Shown: positions 49,669 to 62,600 of the stretch, piece after piece | Position numbering within the stretch: the stretch's first letter is position 1 | How the letters are laid out: every line of letters begins with the position of its first letter | The notes under the pieces: generated by a model | Databases searched by the model: none | The model's input: only the letters and a program-made list of their open reading frames with translations | Told to the model about the DNA's origin: nothing | Assembly: GCA_011754105.1 (NCBI GenBank) | Contig: JAAKDF010000009.1 | Location: 1-64,000, forward strand | Reading direction: 5' to 3' | DNA: 64,000 bases | From: Serratia symbiotica | Lineage (GTDB): Bacteria > Pseudomonadota > Gammaproteobacteria > Enterobacterales > Enterobacteriaceae | Program-made: the position numbers and the translations under genes

Positions 49669-52335
49669 TTAAATTTTACCGTTTGGATTGAGGGCTGCTG
49701 TCAACCGTTGTTCCAATTTTCTGCGTGTTCCCTGATCGAGGGCGCGGCGATCGCTGTCAGCCAGAATAAATAAATCTTCGACCCGTTCGCCGATAGTAGA
49801 AATACGTGCGCTGTGTAGCGATAGACCGAGTTCGGTGAACACCTCACCCACTTGTGTTAGCAGGCCCGGCTGGTCGAGCGCGATCAGTTCGAGATAGCTG
49901 CGGTGGTCAGTATGGGCCGATAGGAAGCTAACCTTGGTTGGCACGCTGAAATTGCGCAGTTTACGTGAGGGTTGTCGTCCCTGTGGTGGTTGGTATTCCT
50001 GCTGGGTGATGGCCTGCAATAGCGCGTGACGGATCGCCGCTTGACGATCTTGAGCCAGCGGGCTGCCGTCCGACTCCAGCACGATAAAGGTATCCATTGC
50101 CATGCCATCGCGGTTGGTAATGATCTGCGCATCGTGCACGCTCAGGTTGCGGCGATCCATCTCACCAGCCACTGTAGCGAACAGGTAAGCGCGATCCTGG
50201 CACCAGATAAATATCTCGGTGCCGCCGCGTATCGTCTGTCTGCTGACCAGCACCAATGGATGGGTTAAGTTGTGTGCCAGCAGGTGGCGAGCGTGCCAAG
50301 CCAACTGGCTCGGTGAATGGCGCAGGAAATAATCGGCGCGGCAACGGCTCCAGATGCGGTGTATCGCATATTCGTCGATATTATCCATGCGCAACAACGC
50401 TAACGCTTGCAAACGGTGGTAGCACACACGCTCACGCAGATCTGGGATATGCTGCATGCCATGGCGTAGCTGTTTTTCGGTGGCGAAGTACAGCTCGTGC
50501 AGTAGGCTCTGCTTCCAGCTATTCCATATGGTTTCGTTGGTGGCGCAGATGTCCGCTACTTTCAGGCACACCAGATAGCGCAAACGCGCTTCGTTCTGCA
50601 CTTCGGTGCTAAACTGCTGGATCACCGTTGGATCATGAATGTCGTGGCGCTGGGCGGTGATGGACATCAGTAGGTGGTAGCGCACCAGCCAGGCCACCAG
50701 TTGCGCCTCGCTAGAATTGAGGCGGTGCTGCTCGGCGAACGCCAGCGCATCCCGTGCGCCAAGGATCGAGTGATCACCGCCACGGCCTTTGGCGATATCG
50801 TGGAATAGCGCTGCTAATAGCAGCAGTTCCGGGTTAGGCAGACGTGGATACAGCGCTACGCACAACGGATGGTGTGTGCACGTCTGCGAATCAGCAAAGC
50901 TCTCTAGCTTTTGCAGCACGCGGATGCTGTGTTCGTCGACAGTGTAATAGTGGAACAGATCGAACTGCATCTGGCCGACGATTGTGCCCCATTGTGGCAT
51001 ATAAGCTGACAGCACACTGTGGCGGTGCATAGGCACCAAAGCGTGCGCGACTGCACCAGGGTAACGCAGAATAGCCATAAACAGATCGCGTGCTGTCGGG
51101 ATGGCGCACAATGCCTTTTTTAGGTGACGACGCGCATGGCGCAGTTGGCGCACGGTTGTGGAATAAATGCCTGTGATTTCGCGGTTGCATGCCATCAGGT
51201 AGAACATCTGTATGATGGCTTCTGGCTGGCGGATGAATAGCGTTTCGTTACGCAGGTCTATCAGATCGCCGCGCAGTTGGAAATCGTCATTCAGTTGGCG
51301 TGGTCTCTCGGTGGTGTCCAGTGCCAATATTGCTTCTTTAAACAGCTGCAACAGCATGTGATTCAGTTCGCTGATGCGCTGGGTGATGCGGTAGAAATCT
51401 TTCATCATGCGTTCGACTGGTTCGTTTCCTTTTCCTTCGTAACGCAGCAAGAGCGCAACGTTAAGTTGGTGATCGAACAGCAACCGGTTGTCGTAGCGTG
51501 GCAGAACTAGGTGCAATGTGAACCGAATGCGCCATAAAAAGCTTTGGCAATCGTTCAACTCATCGCGTTCCGCTTGAGTAAGAAAGCCGAAGCTAACCAT
51601 TTCATCCAGCGAGGTAGCGCCGAAGTGGCGACGTGCTACCCACAGTAGGCTGTGGATATCGCGTAGGCCACCTGGGCTGCTCTTGATATCCGGTTCCAGG
51701 TTATAGCTGGTGCCATGATAGCGTTGATGGCGTTCCTGTTGCTCGTTTAGCTTAGCGTGAAAAAATTGGGGCGAGTGCCAGAAGCTGTCGCTAAAGATGT
51801 GTTTTTGCATCTGTAGGAACAGTGCTACATTGCCGCAGATCATCCGAGATTCAATCAGGTTGGTTGCCACGGTCAGATTCGCCAGCCCTTCTAATAAACA
51901 CTCTTCCAGTGTGCGCACGCTGTGACCTACCTTCAGCTTGAGATCCCATAGCAGGGTGATGAATTCGCCAATCTGCTGTGATTGCTTTTGATCCAACCTA
52001 TGCTGACTGAGCACCAGCACGTCGATATCCGATAGCGGGTGCAGCTCTCTGCGCCCATAGCCACCGACTGCAACCAGCGCGCTTTCCTGTATCCCTTCAA
52101 AACCGTAGAAATCCCACAGGCGGCACAGCAGTTGATCGATAAAGTCGCTGCGCGCCGCTATCAGGCTCTCGACATTGGAGCCAGCGTTGAACGCCGCAGC
52201 CAACCATTTTTGGAACTGCTCTAGATGCTTCTTCAATGCAGGGCAATTAAGTTCTTCATCGCTATAGGTGTGGGGATCTTTAAGCTGCTCCAGTAAGATG
52301 AGTGGGGTATCCTGCTGACGAAAATTTTTAAGCAT
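49669..52335 (-). CDS. glnD: PII uridylyltransferase/uridylyl-removing enzyme GlnD
   Basis: Primary glutamine sensor that uridylylates PII proteins when glutamine is low and removes UMP when it is high. The 888-residue protein (E. coli 890) shows the nucleotidyltransferase site [19 protein letters not shown] (~90-108), an HD domain with [14 protein letters not shown] (~510-523) and two C-terminal ACT domains ([25 protein letters not shown]). Between dapD and map as in E. coli. Intact, although ptsP of the parallel nitrogen PTS is lost. Confidence 0.95.
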   Translation of the reverse strand: MLKNFRQQDTPLILLEQLKDPHTYSDEELNCPALKKHLEQFQKWLAAAFNAGSNVESLIAARSDFIDQLLCRLWDFYGFEGIQESALVAVGGYGRRELHPLSDIDVLVLSQHRLDQKQSQQIGEFITLLWDLKLKVGHSVRTLEECLLEGLANLTVATNLIESRMICGNVALFLQMQKHIFSDSFWHSPQFFHAKLNEQQERHQRYHGTSYNLEPDIKSSPGGLRDIHSLLWVARRHFGATSLDEMVSFGFLTQAERDELNDCQSFLWRIRFTLHLVLPRYDNRLLFDHQLNVALLLRYEGKGNEPVERMMKDFYRITQRISELNHMLLQLFKEAILALDTTERPRQLNDDFQLRGDLIDLRNETLFIRQPEAIIQMFYLMACNREITGIYSTTVRQLRHARRHLKKALCAIPTARDLFMAILRYPGAVAHALVPMHRHSVLSAYMPQWGTIVGQMQFDLFHYYTVDEHSIRVLQKLESFADSQTCTHHPLCVALYPRLPNPELLLLAALFHDIAKGRGGDHSILGARDALAFAEQHRLNSSEAQLVAWLVRYHLLMSITAQRHDIHDPTVIQQFSTEVQNEARLRYLVCLKVADICATNETIWNSWKQSLLHELYFATEKQLRHGMQHIPDLRERVCYHRLQALALLRMDNIDEYAIHRIWSRCRADYFLRHSPSQLAWHARHLLAHNLTHPLVLVSRQTIRGGTEIFIWCQDRAYLFATVAGEMDRRNLSVHDAQIITNRDGMAMDTFIVLESDGSPLAQDRQAAIRHALLQAITQQEYQPPQGRQPSRKLRNFSVPTKVSFLSAHTDHRSYLELIALDQPGLLTQVGEVFTELGLSLHSARISTIGERVEDLFILADSDRRALDQGTRRKLEQRLTAALNPNGKI

Positions 52336-52413
52336 TATATACTGCTTATCAATAAAAAGGCCGACGAAAGCCTGACCTAATATATATGCATTGCGGTAGG
52401 TGAGCTACAACAC

Positions 52414-53208
52414 TTATACCTTGTGCGTAATGATCTTGGGGATGGTGTCATCTTTGCTCCATGTCATTATCTCACAGCCGTTATCCGTGATCACAATAGT
52501 ATGCTCATACTGTGCCGACAAGCTGCGATCCTTGGTCTTTACCGTCCATCCGTCTTTCATGATGCGGATACGGTAATCACCAGCGTTGACCATTGGCTCG
52601 ATGGTAAATGCCATGCCTGCTTGCAGTGTTACGCCAGCGTCGTCGGCATCATAGTGCAGCACCTGAGGCTCTTCGTGGAATCTCTCGCCGATGCCGTGGC
52701 CGCAGTATTCGCGTACTACAGAGAATTTTTCGGCTTCGACAAATTTTTGGATCTCTTTGCCCAAGGTGCGCAGGAGGATGCCTGGCTTCACCATTTTCAG
52801 CGCCAGATACAGGCTTTCCTTAGTGATACGACATAGACGCTCGCCCAGGATGGTCGGTTTCCCAACGATGAACATTTTTGAAGTATCGCCGTGGAAGCCG
52901 TCTTTAATCAACGCCACGTCGATATTGACGATATCACCATCTTTTAGCACTTTGTCATCGCTTGGAATGCCATGGCACACCACTTCATTCACCGAGATAC
53001 ACACAGATTTCGGGAAGCCATGGTAGCCGAGGCAGGCGGAGATGGCATGCTGCTCGTGGGTGATATGCGCGTGACAAATACGATCCAGCTCGCCGGTGGT
53101 CACGCCAGGTTTGATATTTGGCTCGATGATCTCCAGCACTTCGGCAGCCATATGGCCGGCCAAGCGCATTTTTTGGATGTCATGAGGTGTTTTGATTGAA
53201 ATTGCCAT
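52414..53208 (-). CDS. map: Methionine aminopeptidase
   Basis: Metal-dependent enzyme removing N-terminal Met from nascent proteins. The ATG at 53208 (MAISIKTPHDIQKMRLAG, 264 residues as in E. coli) is chosen by homology. Metal ligands are visible: IVNIDVAL (Asp97), FHGDTSKMF (Asp108), YCGHGIGERFHEEP (His171), FTIEPMV (Glu204) and YEHTIVIT (Glu235). In E. coli map is followed by the rpsB operon on the other strand; here an IS and rpoC replace it. Confidence 0.95.
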   Translation of the reverse strand: MAISIKTPHDIQKMRLAGHMAAEVLEIIEPNIKPGVTTGELDRICHAHITHEQHAISACLGYHGFPKSVCISVNEVVCHGIPSDDKVLKDGDIVNIDVALIKDGFHGDTSKMFIVGKPTILGERLCRITKESLYLALKMVKPGILLRTLGKEIQKFVEAEKFSVVREYCGHGIGERFHEEPQVLHYDADDAGVTLQAGMAFTIEPMVNAGDYRIRIMKDGWTVKTKDRSLSAQYEHTIVITDNGCEIMTWSKDDTIPKIITHKV

Positions 53209-53321
53209 AAAATACGTCCGCAGATGTCGTTGTCGTCGACAAAAAAATAAGAAGCTGTGGCTTATGGTATCAGCCAGGCTGGGGGCTGCCAAATTTCATT
53301 TCCCGGCTATCGGTCACATGC

Positions 53322-54341
53322 GGCGTTTTTGAATAAATTAATATTTGGCCGGCCAGAAAATTAAATGACTCTCCTTCTATCAAAATAGTGATATGGCGTG
53401 GCCAAGCAAAAGTTCAAGATCACCAACTGGAAGGCTTACAACAAAGCCCTTATTACTCAGAGTTCACTCACTTTCTGGGTGGATGAAACAGCTATCCAGG
53501 CCTGGTAATGCGAGGCAAAACCTTCTCTGCGTGGTCGCCAACAACATTATTCCGATATGGCAATGAACAGCGTATTTATGCTGAAATGGATTTTTGGCTT
53601 GACACTTTGCGCCCTCCAGGGCTTCGTCGACTCCATTATCACACTGATAAAAGTGCCGTTGAACTTCCCGGACTACACCTGCATCAGTGAGCGGGCGCAA
53701 TACGTCAATCTCCCATTTAAACTCCCAACGCCGGGTGAAATTGCGCACCTCGTTATAAAACACGGTCAGGGGAAAAGGCGAATCTAGCGAAAACTGCATT
53801 TGTCCGTAGATACAGAAAAACATGAAGTCATCTGTAATGACCTTTCCTTGAGCAATGTCACCAATCCGGAAGCCTTCCCAGGTCTCATCCGCCAGAAGTA
53901 CCGTAAAATCAAAGTCGCCTTGGTGGATAGGGCTTACGATCGGCGAGTGAGTGATACGCGAGTATGTCATGATAAGTTAAGGCGCAAGAAGATCAGGGCA
54001 TTAATATCGCCCAGAAGCGGAGCCCGTTATTAGTCTGCAGACTATGCAGTCCGAAATCAAGCGATGGCGAACTAGCTCCTTACCGGAGACAAAATACGGA
54101 AGAAAAGTATAAAAGGATACCACCGTCGTTCTATAGCCGAAATAGCTATGTACAGAGTACAACAGCTATTTAGTAATTACCTGTCGCTGCGATACTATGG
54201 TGCGCAAGTTGCAGAGGCTATAGCCATGAGCTATGTATTAAACAAGATGACGCTGGCCGGTATAGCAAAAACTGTACGCGTTGCCTAAAAGATGCTCATT
54301 CAGGGGACTCTTTATTCCAAACCCGATTTATTCAACAAAGC
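53322..54341 (+). mobile_element. IS903-like element, copy 3, transposase dead
   Basis: Best preserved copy, about 1.02 kb with both terminal repeats (GGCGTTTTTGAATAAATTA left; reverse complement of GCTTTGTTGAATAAATCG right). The transposase starts at GTG 53398 (AKQKFKITNWKAYNKAL) and hits TAA at IQAW*. It continues in frame through LTLCALQGFVDSI, EIAHLVIKHGQGKRRI and a TAG, then HLSVDTEKHEVI, ALISPRSGARY and a TAG, with later frame changes. The ~20-codon block containing the first catalytic Asp of IS903 is missing. The right end lies inside an IS256-type remnant. Flanking bases show no clear 9-bp duplication. Confidence 0.87.
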
Positions 54342-54344
54342 ACA

Positions 54345-54872
54345 TCAGGGTATCCTTTCAGGCCGTCAACGCCGGCGATGAGAATATCGTTCAGCCCGCA
54401 GTTTTTAGCTCTGTCAGCACGTTCAGCCAGAACTTCGCGCCTTCATTTTAGGATAGCCAAATACCAAGAAACTCTTTCTGACCTTCAAGATTGATGCCAA
54501 GCGCCAATAACACGGATTTTTTGATGACACGGCTATCCTGCCGGACTTTCAGTACGATACAGTTAAGATAAACAATCGGATAGACTGCATATAGTGGTCG
54601 GTTTTGCCATTCGATAAATGGCTCTATGAAGACATCGGTGAGGCTTTTCTTCACCAGCTGCGGTTCACAGGAACCGTCACTATCGCGCAGACTACGCAGC
54701 TCTAGCGGTGCCCCATCGCCAGTGGTAATGGTTTTCGTGGAATAGCCGTTGCGGGCATAAGAGCCGATCTTGGGCTGATTTTTCAGCAACCGATCGAACT
54801 GGTTGAGTTCCTCAGGGGTTTTGAGGTTTTTAGCCAATTCGTTATCCAGAGCCTGCAACTTTTTTCGTCCAT
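54345..54872 (-). mobile_element. IS256-family transposase fragment interrupted by IS copy 3
   Basis: The minus strand from ATG 54872 lacks one A in the DEKKLQ region. It then reads LQALDNELAKNLKTPEELNQ, IGSYARNGYSTKTI, EPQLVKKS, EWQNRPLYAVYPIVYLNCIV and LALGINLEGQKEFLGIWLS, the N-terminal and middle parts of a mutator-type (IS256) transposase. Two in-frame deletions remove about 23 and about 45 codons. After two stops it continues NEGAKFWLNVLTEL to the KGYPDV-like position, where the IS903-like repeat begins. The C-terminal third is missing. A 136-codon open frame (54448-54858) persists but is not a complete transposase. Confidence 0.8.
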
Positions 54873-54933
54873 AAACTAACCTGTTTTTTATGTTGTATTA
54901 AACAGATCAAATCAGGCAGATACAAAAATTTCT

Positions 54934-55200
54934 AAACAGGCTCGTCTACGGCTTGCCGTTTTAGGCTTGGCAACGATGAGTACAATAGTTCTGTGGTTAA
55001 TGGGATATTATATTAAAAATAAAGGATTAAATCTACGATATCAGGCAAATAGCACAAAGCATCGGCGTGTTATTTCCTCGCTGGCATTAGCGGATAATGT
55101 CTTACGACACTCTCCGCTATTAGTAAGGAAGATAGATCTGATAGCTATCTTAATCCATCTATCTAAAACATACCGAAGTATGGTGCTGATCCATAGCTAA
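54934..55200 (+). mobile_element. Probable transposase C-terminal fragment (IS4-like)
   Basis: The frame KQARLRLAVLGLATMST, LWLMGYYIKNKGLNLRYQAN, STKHRRVISSLALADNVLRH and LLVRKIDLIAILIHLSKTY resembles the end of IS4-family transposases, which close with a QxNT-hRRVLS-type stretch. No upstream catalytic part is present. It is an open frame, but with no start signal of its own, and is best read as an IS remnant beside rpoC. Assignment to IS4 is from memory of the motif only. Confidence 0.45.
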
Positions 55201-55274
55201 GGGATTTCTAGGGATCCTCATCCTCAGTCCTAAATGTGCGGCTTATTAGTCAGCCGGTGCCATGCATGCGGCTG

Positions 55275-58200
55275 CTACTCGGTATTGCCGCCGCTTAGAT
55301 TGCCTGCATTGAGTAGTTCAGCCAGGTTGGCTGTTGCTTCTTCCGCGCTGACCTGCGGAACAATCGGTGTTTCATCCTGCGCACGACGACGCATACGATC
55401 CTGATGATAAGCATAACCCGTGCCGGCTGGGATCAGCCGGCCCACGATGACGTTCTCTTTCAGACCACGCAGTTCATCACTCTTGCCAGCAACCGCCGCT
55501 TCGGTAAGAACGCGCGTTGTTTCCTGAAACGATGCTGCAGAAATGAAGGATTCGGTCGCCAGGGAAGCTTTGGTGATACCCAACAAGTCACGTGAGAAGG
55601 TTGCCGAGATCTTACCTTCAGCTTCAAGCTGACTGTTGGCAATCTTAACGCGTGAAACTTCAGCTTGCTCGCCTTCCAGGAATTCACTCCCCCCCGTACT
55701 GACAATGGTGCCTTTACGCAGCATCTGACGAACGATAACTTCGATATGCTTATCATTAATCTTAACACCTTGTAGACGGTAAACTTCCTGCACTTCATTG
55801 GTGATATATCGGGTAACAGCATTCACACCACGCAAACGCAGAATATCGTGCGGAGACTCTGGCCCGTCAGAAACAACGTCACCACGTTCTACAATTTCCC
55901 CTTCAAATACGTTGAGCTGACGCCATTTCGGGATCATCTCTTCGTAAGCGTCGCTGCCGTCCAGCGGAGAAATTACCAGCCGACGTTTGCCTTTGGTCTC
56001 TTTACCGAACGAGATAATCCCGCTTATTTCAGCCAGTATTGCCGACTCTTTCGGACGACGTGCTTCAAATAAGTCCGCAACGCGTGGCAGACCACCGGTG
56101 ATATCCTTAGTACCGCCCGATTCTTGAGGAATACGCGCCAAGGTATCACCCGCACCGATCTGAATGCCGTCTTCTAGTTGTACAATCGCTTTGCCTGGCA
56201 GGAAGTATTGAGCAGGCATATCAGTACCTGGAATCAACATGTCTTCGCCTTTGGAATCAACAATTTTTAGCGCCGGACGCAAATCTTTACCGCTACCGGT
56301 ACGCTCTGAGCTATCCAACACCACCAGGGAAGATAAACCGGTTAGTTCGTCTGTCTGGCGAGTAATGGTCTGGCCGTCAACCATGTCAGCGAAACAAATG
56401 AAACCACTCACTTCACTAATAACGGGCATAGTGTGTGGATCCCAGTTAGCCACCGTTTCGCCGCCGTTAACTTCTGCATCATCACCTTTGCCCATCACGG
56501 CGCCGTAAGGCACTTTGTAGCTTTCTTTGGTACGGCCAAACTTGTCGATCAGCTTCAACTCGGTATTACGAGAAGTAATTACCAGCTTGCCCGCTGCATT
56601 CATAACAAACTTAACATTATTCAGCTTCAGACTACCTCTATTCTTAACCTGAATGCTGGACTCTGCTGCCGCACGCGATGCCGCACCACCGATGTGGAAA
56701 GTACGCATCGTCAACTGGGTACCCGGCTCACCGATTGATTGTGCCGCGATAACGCCGATGGCTTCGCCTTTGTTTATGATGTGACCACGCGCCAAGTCAC
56801 GACCATAGCAGTTGGCACACACACCAAAGTCAGTTTCACAGCTCACTACTGAACGAACTTTAACGCTATCGACAGAGCTCTCTTCCAATAGGTCACAAGT
56901 CTTCTCATTCAACAGAGTATTGCGTGGCACCAAAATATAAGCCGTACCCGGCTTAATGATATCTTCTGCTGTTACACGACCCAGAACGCGTTCACGCAGT
57001 GGCTCTTTAACATCGCCACCTTCAATAACCGGCGTCATCATGATGCCGTTGTGTGTGCCGCAGTCATCTTTAGTTACCACCAGATCCTGTGCAACGTCTA
57101 CTAGACGACGAGTTAAATAACCAGAGTTAGCGGTTTTCAATGCGGTATCCGCCAAGCCTTTACGCGCACCGTGCGTCGAGATGAAGTACTGAAGTACGTT
57201 CAGACCTTCACGGAAGTTAGCGGTGATTGGAGTTTCAATGATCGAGCCATCCGGTTTCGCCATCAGGCCCCGCATACCAGCTAACTGACGGATCTGCGCA
57301 GCAGATCCACGCGCACCGGAGTCAGCCATCATAAAGATGCTGTTGAAAGAAACTTGCTGTTCCACCACACCATCACGGTTAATCACGTCTTCGACCGATA
57401 GGTTTTCCATCATCGCTTTCGCAACACGCTCGTTCGCCGCAGTCCAAATATCGATCACTTTGTTGTAGCGTTCACCCGCAGTAACCAGACCAGACTGGAA
57501 CTGCTCCTGGATCTCGGCAACTTCGGTTTCCGCCTCTTCGATGATCTCCGCTTTCTTGGCCGGAATAACCATGTCATCGATACCCACTGAAGCACCAGAG
57601 CGAGCCGCATAGGCAAAACCGGTATACATGATCTGGTCAGCAAAGATAACGGTCGGCTTAAGACCCAAGATGCGGTAACAGGTGTTCAGCATCTTGGAAA
57701 TCGCTTTCTTGCCAAGAGGCTGGTTAACGATCAAATATGGCAGACCTTTTGGCACGATCATCCACAGGATAGCTCGACCAATAGTAGTATCCACGATGTT
57801 GGTCTGTGTTGTCCATTCGCCTTCGGCGGTTTTGACGTCTTCGATAATACGTACTTTAACCCGCGCATGCAGTGACGCTAGACCGGCGCGGTAAACACGC
57901 TCAGCTTCTTTCGAACCATTTAGCACCATGCCTTCGCCTTTGGCGTTAACACAGTCGCGGGTCATGTAGTACAGACCCAATACTACGTCTTGTGAAGGAA
58001 CGATGATTGGCTCGCCGTTCGCTGGTGACAGGATGTTGTTGGTAGACATCATCAGCGCACGCGCTTCCAACTGGGCTTCTAGCGTCAGCGGTACGTGAAC
58101 AGCCATCTGATCACCATCGAAGTCGGCGTTGTATGCCGCACAAACCAGCGGATGCAGTTGGATCGCTTTGCCTTCAACTAGAACAGGTTCAAACGCCTGG

Positions 58201-59501
58201 ATACCCAGCCGGTGCAGGGTTGGTGCACGGTTCAGCAATACCGGGTGTTCGCGGATCACTTCGTCTAAGATATCCCAAACTACAGCCTCTTCACGCTCAA
58301 CCATTTTCTTGGCGGCTTTAATGGTGGTAGCTAAGCCACGCAGCTCCAACTTGCCGTAGATGAACGGTTTGAACAGCTCCAGCGCCATTTTCTTCGGCAG
58401 GCCGCACTGATGCAGACGCAGGTAGGGGCCTACGGTGATGACAGAACGGCCAGAGTAGTCAACACGTTTACCCAACAGGTTCTGACGGAAACGACCCTGC
58501 TTCCCTTTGATCATATCGGCCAAAGATTTTAGAGGACGTTTGTTAGAACCGGTAATTGCACGACCGCGACGGCCGTTATCTAGCAGGGCATCTACCGCTT
58601 CTTGCAGCATACGCTTTTCGTTGCGCACAATGATGTCAGGCGCAGCCAGATCTAGCAGGCGTTTCAGACGGTTATTACGGTTGATCACGCGGCGGTACAG
58701 ATCGTTAAGATCTGATGTCGCGAAACGACCTCCATCCAGCGGAACCAGTGGCCGCAAGTCTGGCGGCAGTACCGGCAGCACAGTCAGGATCATCCACTCC
58801 GGTTTGTTGCCAGACTGCACGAACGCTTCCAGCAACTTGATACGCTTGGTCAGCTTTTTGCGCTTGGTTTCGGAGTTGGTTTCGTTTAAATCTTCACGCA
58901 GTTGCTCGCACTCGACTTCCAGATCCATGTTTTTCAACAGGGCCTGAATAGCCTCGGCACCCATTCTGGCGTCAAATTCATCGCCGAACTCTTCCAGCGC
59001 ATCCAGATGTTGCTCTTCAGTCAAGATCTGACGGCGCTCAAGGTTGGTCATGCCGCCTTCAACCACCACATAGGATTCGAAGTACAGCACGCGTTCGATA
59101 TCACGCAGCGGCATATCCAGCAGTAAACCGATGCGCGAAGGCAGCGATTTCAGGAACCAGATGTGCGCAGTCGGCGAAGATAGTTCAATGTGGCCCATGC
59201 GCTCACGGCGCACTTTGGTTTGGGTCACTTCAACACCGCACTTCTCACAGATTACACCGCGGTGTTTTAAGCGCTTGTACTTACCGCACAGACACTCGTA
59301 GTCTTTTACTGGCCCAAAGATACGGGCGCAGAAAAGGCCGTCACGCTCAGGTTTGAACGTACGGTAGTTAATGGTTTCCGGCTTTTTAACTTCACCGAAC
59401 GACCATGAACGAATCATGTCTGGCGAGGCCAGAGCAATCTTGATCGCATCAAACTCTTCGGTCTTGGTTTGTGCTTTTAAAAACTTTAATAAGTCTTTCA
59501 C
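55275..59501 (-). CDS. rpoC: RNA polymerase beta' subunit
   Basis: Catalytic subunit of RNA polymerase. The GTG start at 59501 ([20 protein letters not shown]) with GGAG upstream gives 1408 residues (E. coli 1407, also GTG). It has the N-terminal zinc-binding cysteines ([20 protein letters not shown]), the active-site [12 protein letters not shown] with three Asp ligands for Mg2+, the trigger-loop region [18 protein letters not shown] and the second zinc site. Co-transcribed with rpoB, 118 bases apart. Three IS remnants lie immediately downstream (53322-55200) but do not touch the gene. Confidence 0.98.
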   Translation of the reverse strand: MKDLLKFLKAQTKTEEFDAIKIALASPDMIRSWSFGEVKKPETINYRTFKPERDGLFCARIFGPVKDYECLCGKYKRLKHRGVICEKCGVEVTQTKVRRERMGHIELSSPTAHIWFLKSLPSRIGLLLDMPLRDIERVLYFESYVVVEGGMTNLERRQILTEEQHLDALEEFGDEFDARMGAEAIQALLKNMDLEVECEQLREDLNETNSETKRKKLTKRIKLLEAFVQSGNKPEWMILTVLPVLPPDLRPLVPLDGGRFATSDLNDLYRRVINRNNRLKRLLDLAAPDIIVRNEKRMLQEAVDALLDNGRRGRAITGSNKRPLKSLADMIKGKQGRFRQNLLGKRVDYSGRSVITVGPYLRLHQCGLPKKMALELFKPFIYGKLELRGLATTIKAAKKMVEREEAVVWDILDEVIREHPVLLNRAPTLHRLGIQAFEPVLVEGKAIQLHPLVCAAYNADFDGDQMAVHVPLTLEAQLEARALMMSTNNILSPANGEPIIVPSQDVVLGLYYMTRDCVNAKGEGMVLNGSKEAERVYRAGLASLHARVKVRIIEDVKTAEGEWTTQTNIVDTTIGRAILWMIVPKGLPYLIVNQPLGKKAISKMLNTCYRILGLKPTVIFADQIMYTGFAYAARSGASVGIDDMVIPAKKAEIIEEAETEVAEIQEQFQSGLVTAGERYNKVIDIWTAANERVAKAMMENLSVEDVINRDGVVEQQVSFNSIFMMADSGARGSAAQIRQLAGMRGLMAKPDGSIIETPITANFREGLNVLQYFISTHGARKGLADTALKTANSGYLTRRLVDVAQDLVVTKDDCGTHNGIMMTPVIEGGDVKEPLRERVLGRVTAEDIIKPGTAYILVPRNTLLNEKTCDLLEESSVDSVKVRSVVSCETDFGVCANCYGRDLARGHIINKGEAIGVIAAQSIGEPGTQLTMRTFHIGGAASRAAAESSIQVKNRGSLKLNNVKFVMNAAGKLVITSRNTELKLIDKFGRTKESYKVPYGAVMGKGDDAEVNGGETVANWDPHTMPVISEVSGFICFADMVDGQTITRQTDELTGLSSLVVLDSSERTGSGKDLRPALKIVDSKGEDMLIPGTDMPAQYFLPGKAIVQLEDGIQIGAGDTLARIPQESGGTKDITGGLPRVADLFEARRPKESAILAEISGIISFGKETKGKRRLVISPLDGSDAYEEMIPKWRQLNVFEGEIVERGDVVSDGPESPHDILRLRGVNAVTRYITNEVQEVYRLQGVKINDKHIEVIVRQMLRKGTIVSTGGSEFLEGEQAEVSRVKIANSQLEAEGKISATFSRDLLGITKASLATESFISAASFQETTRVLTEAAVAGKSDELRGLKENVIVGRLIPAGTGYAYHQDRMRRRAQDETPIVPQVSAEEATANLAELLNAGNLSGGNTE

Positions 59502-59619
59502 GGATTGGCTCCTGTCGGAGTTAAACCTGTTGGGTATCCACAACACGCAGTAGATACTCGTGTGACCTGAACAACCACCCTCAGGCTTCCTAAGGCCGGG
59601 AGACTGAGCTAGAAAACGA

Positions 59620-62600
59620 TTACTCGTCTTCCAGTTCTATATTGATACCGAGCGAGCGAATTTCCTTCAACAGTACATTAAAGGACTCCGGCATGCCGGG
59701 TTCCATACGGTGATCACCATCCACTATGTTTTTGTACATCTTTGTACGGCCATTAACGTCATCTGACTTAACGGTGAGCATTTCTTGTAAGGTGTAAGCT
59801 GCGCCGTAGGCTTCCAGTGCCCATACTTCCATCTCACCGAAGCGTTGACCACCAAACTGCGCCTTGCCACCTAGTGGCTGCTGCGTCACCAAGCTGTAAG
59901 AACCGGTTGAACGTGCGTGCATTTTATCGGCAACCAAGTGGTTTAGTTTCAGCATGTACATGTAACCGACAGTAACCTGGCGTTCGAACTGCTCCCCAGT
60001 ACGGCCATCGTACAGCGTAATCTGCCCAGAGGTTGGGATGCCGCCCATTTCCAGCAGTTGTTTGATTTCCGTCTCTTTCGCACCATCGAAGACTGGCGTT
60101 GCGATCGGCATTCCATTTTTTAGGTTCTCTGCCAGACGCAATACTTCATCGTCAGTAAAAGTATTCAAGTCAACTTTCTGGCAAACGTCATCACCTAGAT
60201 CGTAGGCCTTCTGGATGAACTCACGCAGTCTGGCTACTTCCTGTTGCTGCTTGAGCATTTGGTTGATCTTCTCACCAATGCCTTTTGCAGCCATACCTAG
60301 GTGGGTTTCCAGGATTTGGCCAATGTTCATACGTGATGGTACTCCCAGTGGATTTAGTACGATGTCTACCGGCGTGCCGTTTTCATCGTAAGGCATATCT
60401 TCGATCGGGTTTATCTTGGAAATAACACCTTTGTTACCGTGGCGACCTGCCATCTTGTCACCCGGTTGGATCTGACGTTTAACCGCTAAATAGACCTTAA
60501 CGATTTTCAACACGCCGGGTGCCAAATCATCGCCCTGAGTGATCTTGCGACGCTTGATTTCCAGCTTCTTCTCGAAATCGGATTTTAATTCGTCATATTG
60601 CTCTGCCAACTGTTCCAGTTGGTTTTGTTTTTCTTCCTCAGTCAAGCCCAGTTCCATCCAGTGATCGCGTGACAGATTACTCAATGTCTCAGATTCAACA
60701 CCGCCAGCAACAAGCACCGCGTGGATACGTTCAAACAGGCCTGCTTCCAAGATCTGTAATTCTTCAGTAAGATCTTTCTTTACCTGTTTAAGCTGCATCT
60801 CTTCAATTTCCAACGCACGCTTGTCTTTTCCCACGCCTTCGCGGTTGAAGACTTGCACATCGATAATCGTACCAGAGACGCCGTTGGGGGCACGCAGTGA
60901 AGAGTCTTTAACGTCGGAGGCTTTCTCTCCGAAGATCGCACGCAGCAGCTTCTCTTCCGGCGTCAGTTGAGTTTCACCTTTCGGCGTTACCTTACCAACT
61001 AGAATGTCGCCACCGGTTACTTCAGCACCGATATAAACAATCCCGGACTCATCCAGTTTGGAGAGTGCAGCTTCACCTACGTTAGGGATATCGGCAGTAA
61101 TCTCTTCAGGCCCCAGCTTGGTATCACGAGATACACATGCCAGTTCCTGAATGTGGATAGTGGTGAAGCGATCTTCTTGCACCACTCGTTCGGAGACCAA
61201 GATGGAATCTTCAAAGTTGTAGCCATTCCACGGCATAAAGGCGACACGCATGTTTTGACCCAGCGCCAGTTCACCTAGATCTGTAGATGGGCCATCCGCC
61301 AGCACGTCGCCGCGCTCAATTGGCTCCCCCAGATTCACACAAGGCATCTGGTTGATGCAAGTATTCTGGTTGGAACGCGTGTACTTAGTCAGATTATAAA
61401 TATCGATACCTGCTTCGCCTGGATACATCTCGTCTTCGTTAACTTTGATAACGATACGGGAAGCATCCACGTACTGGATAACTCCGCCGCGTTTAGCTAC
61501 GGCGGTAACGCCGGAATCAACCGCTACAGCACGTTCCATACCGGTACCGACTAGAGGCTTGTCCGCACGCAGGGTTGGTACTGCCTGACGTTGCATGTTC
61601 GCACCCATCAATGCACGGTTGGCATCATCGTGTTCCAGGAATGGAATCAGTGAAGCACCAACGGAGACAACCTGCTGGGTGGATACGTCCATATAGTCAA
61701 CCTGATCACGGCTGAACAGGCTTGATTCGCCTTTGCTGCGACAGGTAACTAGATCTTCCACGAAGCGGCCATTATCATCCAAGTTAGAGTTCGCCTGAGC
61801 GATAACAAAGTTGCCTTCTTCAATAGCAGACAGATAGTTGATTTCATCGGTCACCATACCGTCTCGCGCGCGGCGGTACGGGGTTTCCAGGAAACCATAG
61901 TCGTTAGTCTGTGCGTACACGGACAAGGAGTTGATCAGACCGATGTTAGGCCCTTCCGGCGTCTCGATTGGGCATACGCGGCCATAGTGAGTCGGGTGTA
62001 CGTCTCGAACTTCAAAGCCCGCACGTTCGCGAGTCAGGCCACCTGGCCCCAGTGCGGAAATACGACGCTTATGCGTGATCTCGGACAACGGGTTGTTCTG
62101 ATCCATAAATTGAGACAGTTGGCTGGATCCGAAGAACTCTTTCACCGCCGCCGAAATCGGCTTAGCGTTGATCATATCTTGAGGCATCAGGGTGTCCAGA
62201 TCGCCCAGAGATAGACGTTCTTTAACCGCACGCTCAACACGCACTAGGCCGACACGGAACTGATTCTCAGCCATTTCGCCAACGGAACGGATACGGCGGT
62301 TACCTAAGTGGTCAATGTCGTCTACTTCGCCTTTACCGTTACGGATATCAATGAGCTTCTTCATCACTTCAATGATGTCGTTTTTGCTCAAGATGCCCGA
62401 GTCTTCGTTCTCGTCACGCAGCAGAGAACGGTTGAACTTCATACGGCCAACCGCAGACAGATCGTAGCGGTCTTCAGAGAAGAAGAGGTTCTCGAACAGG
62501 TTTTCGGCAGCTTCGCGAGTTGGCGGTTCACCAGGTCGCATCATGCGGTAAATTTCTACCAGCGCGCTCAAGCGATCACTGCTCGGATCGACGCGTAGAG

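Noticed and set aside
53313..54350. Target-site duplication around IS copy 3
   Set aside because: Flanking nonamers (left GTCACATGC, right ACATCAGGG) do not match; only CACAT is shared, so no duplication can be claimed.
54967..55200. New small membrane or toxin-like protein next to rpoC
   Set aside because: Sequence reads better as a transposase C-terminal fragment, continuing in frame upstream without a start.
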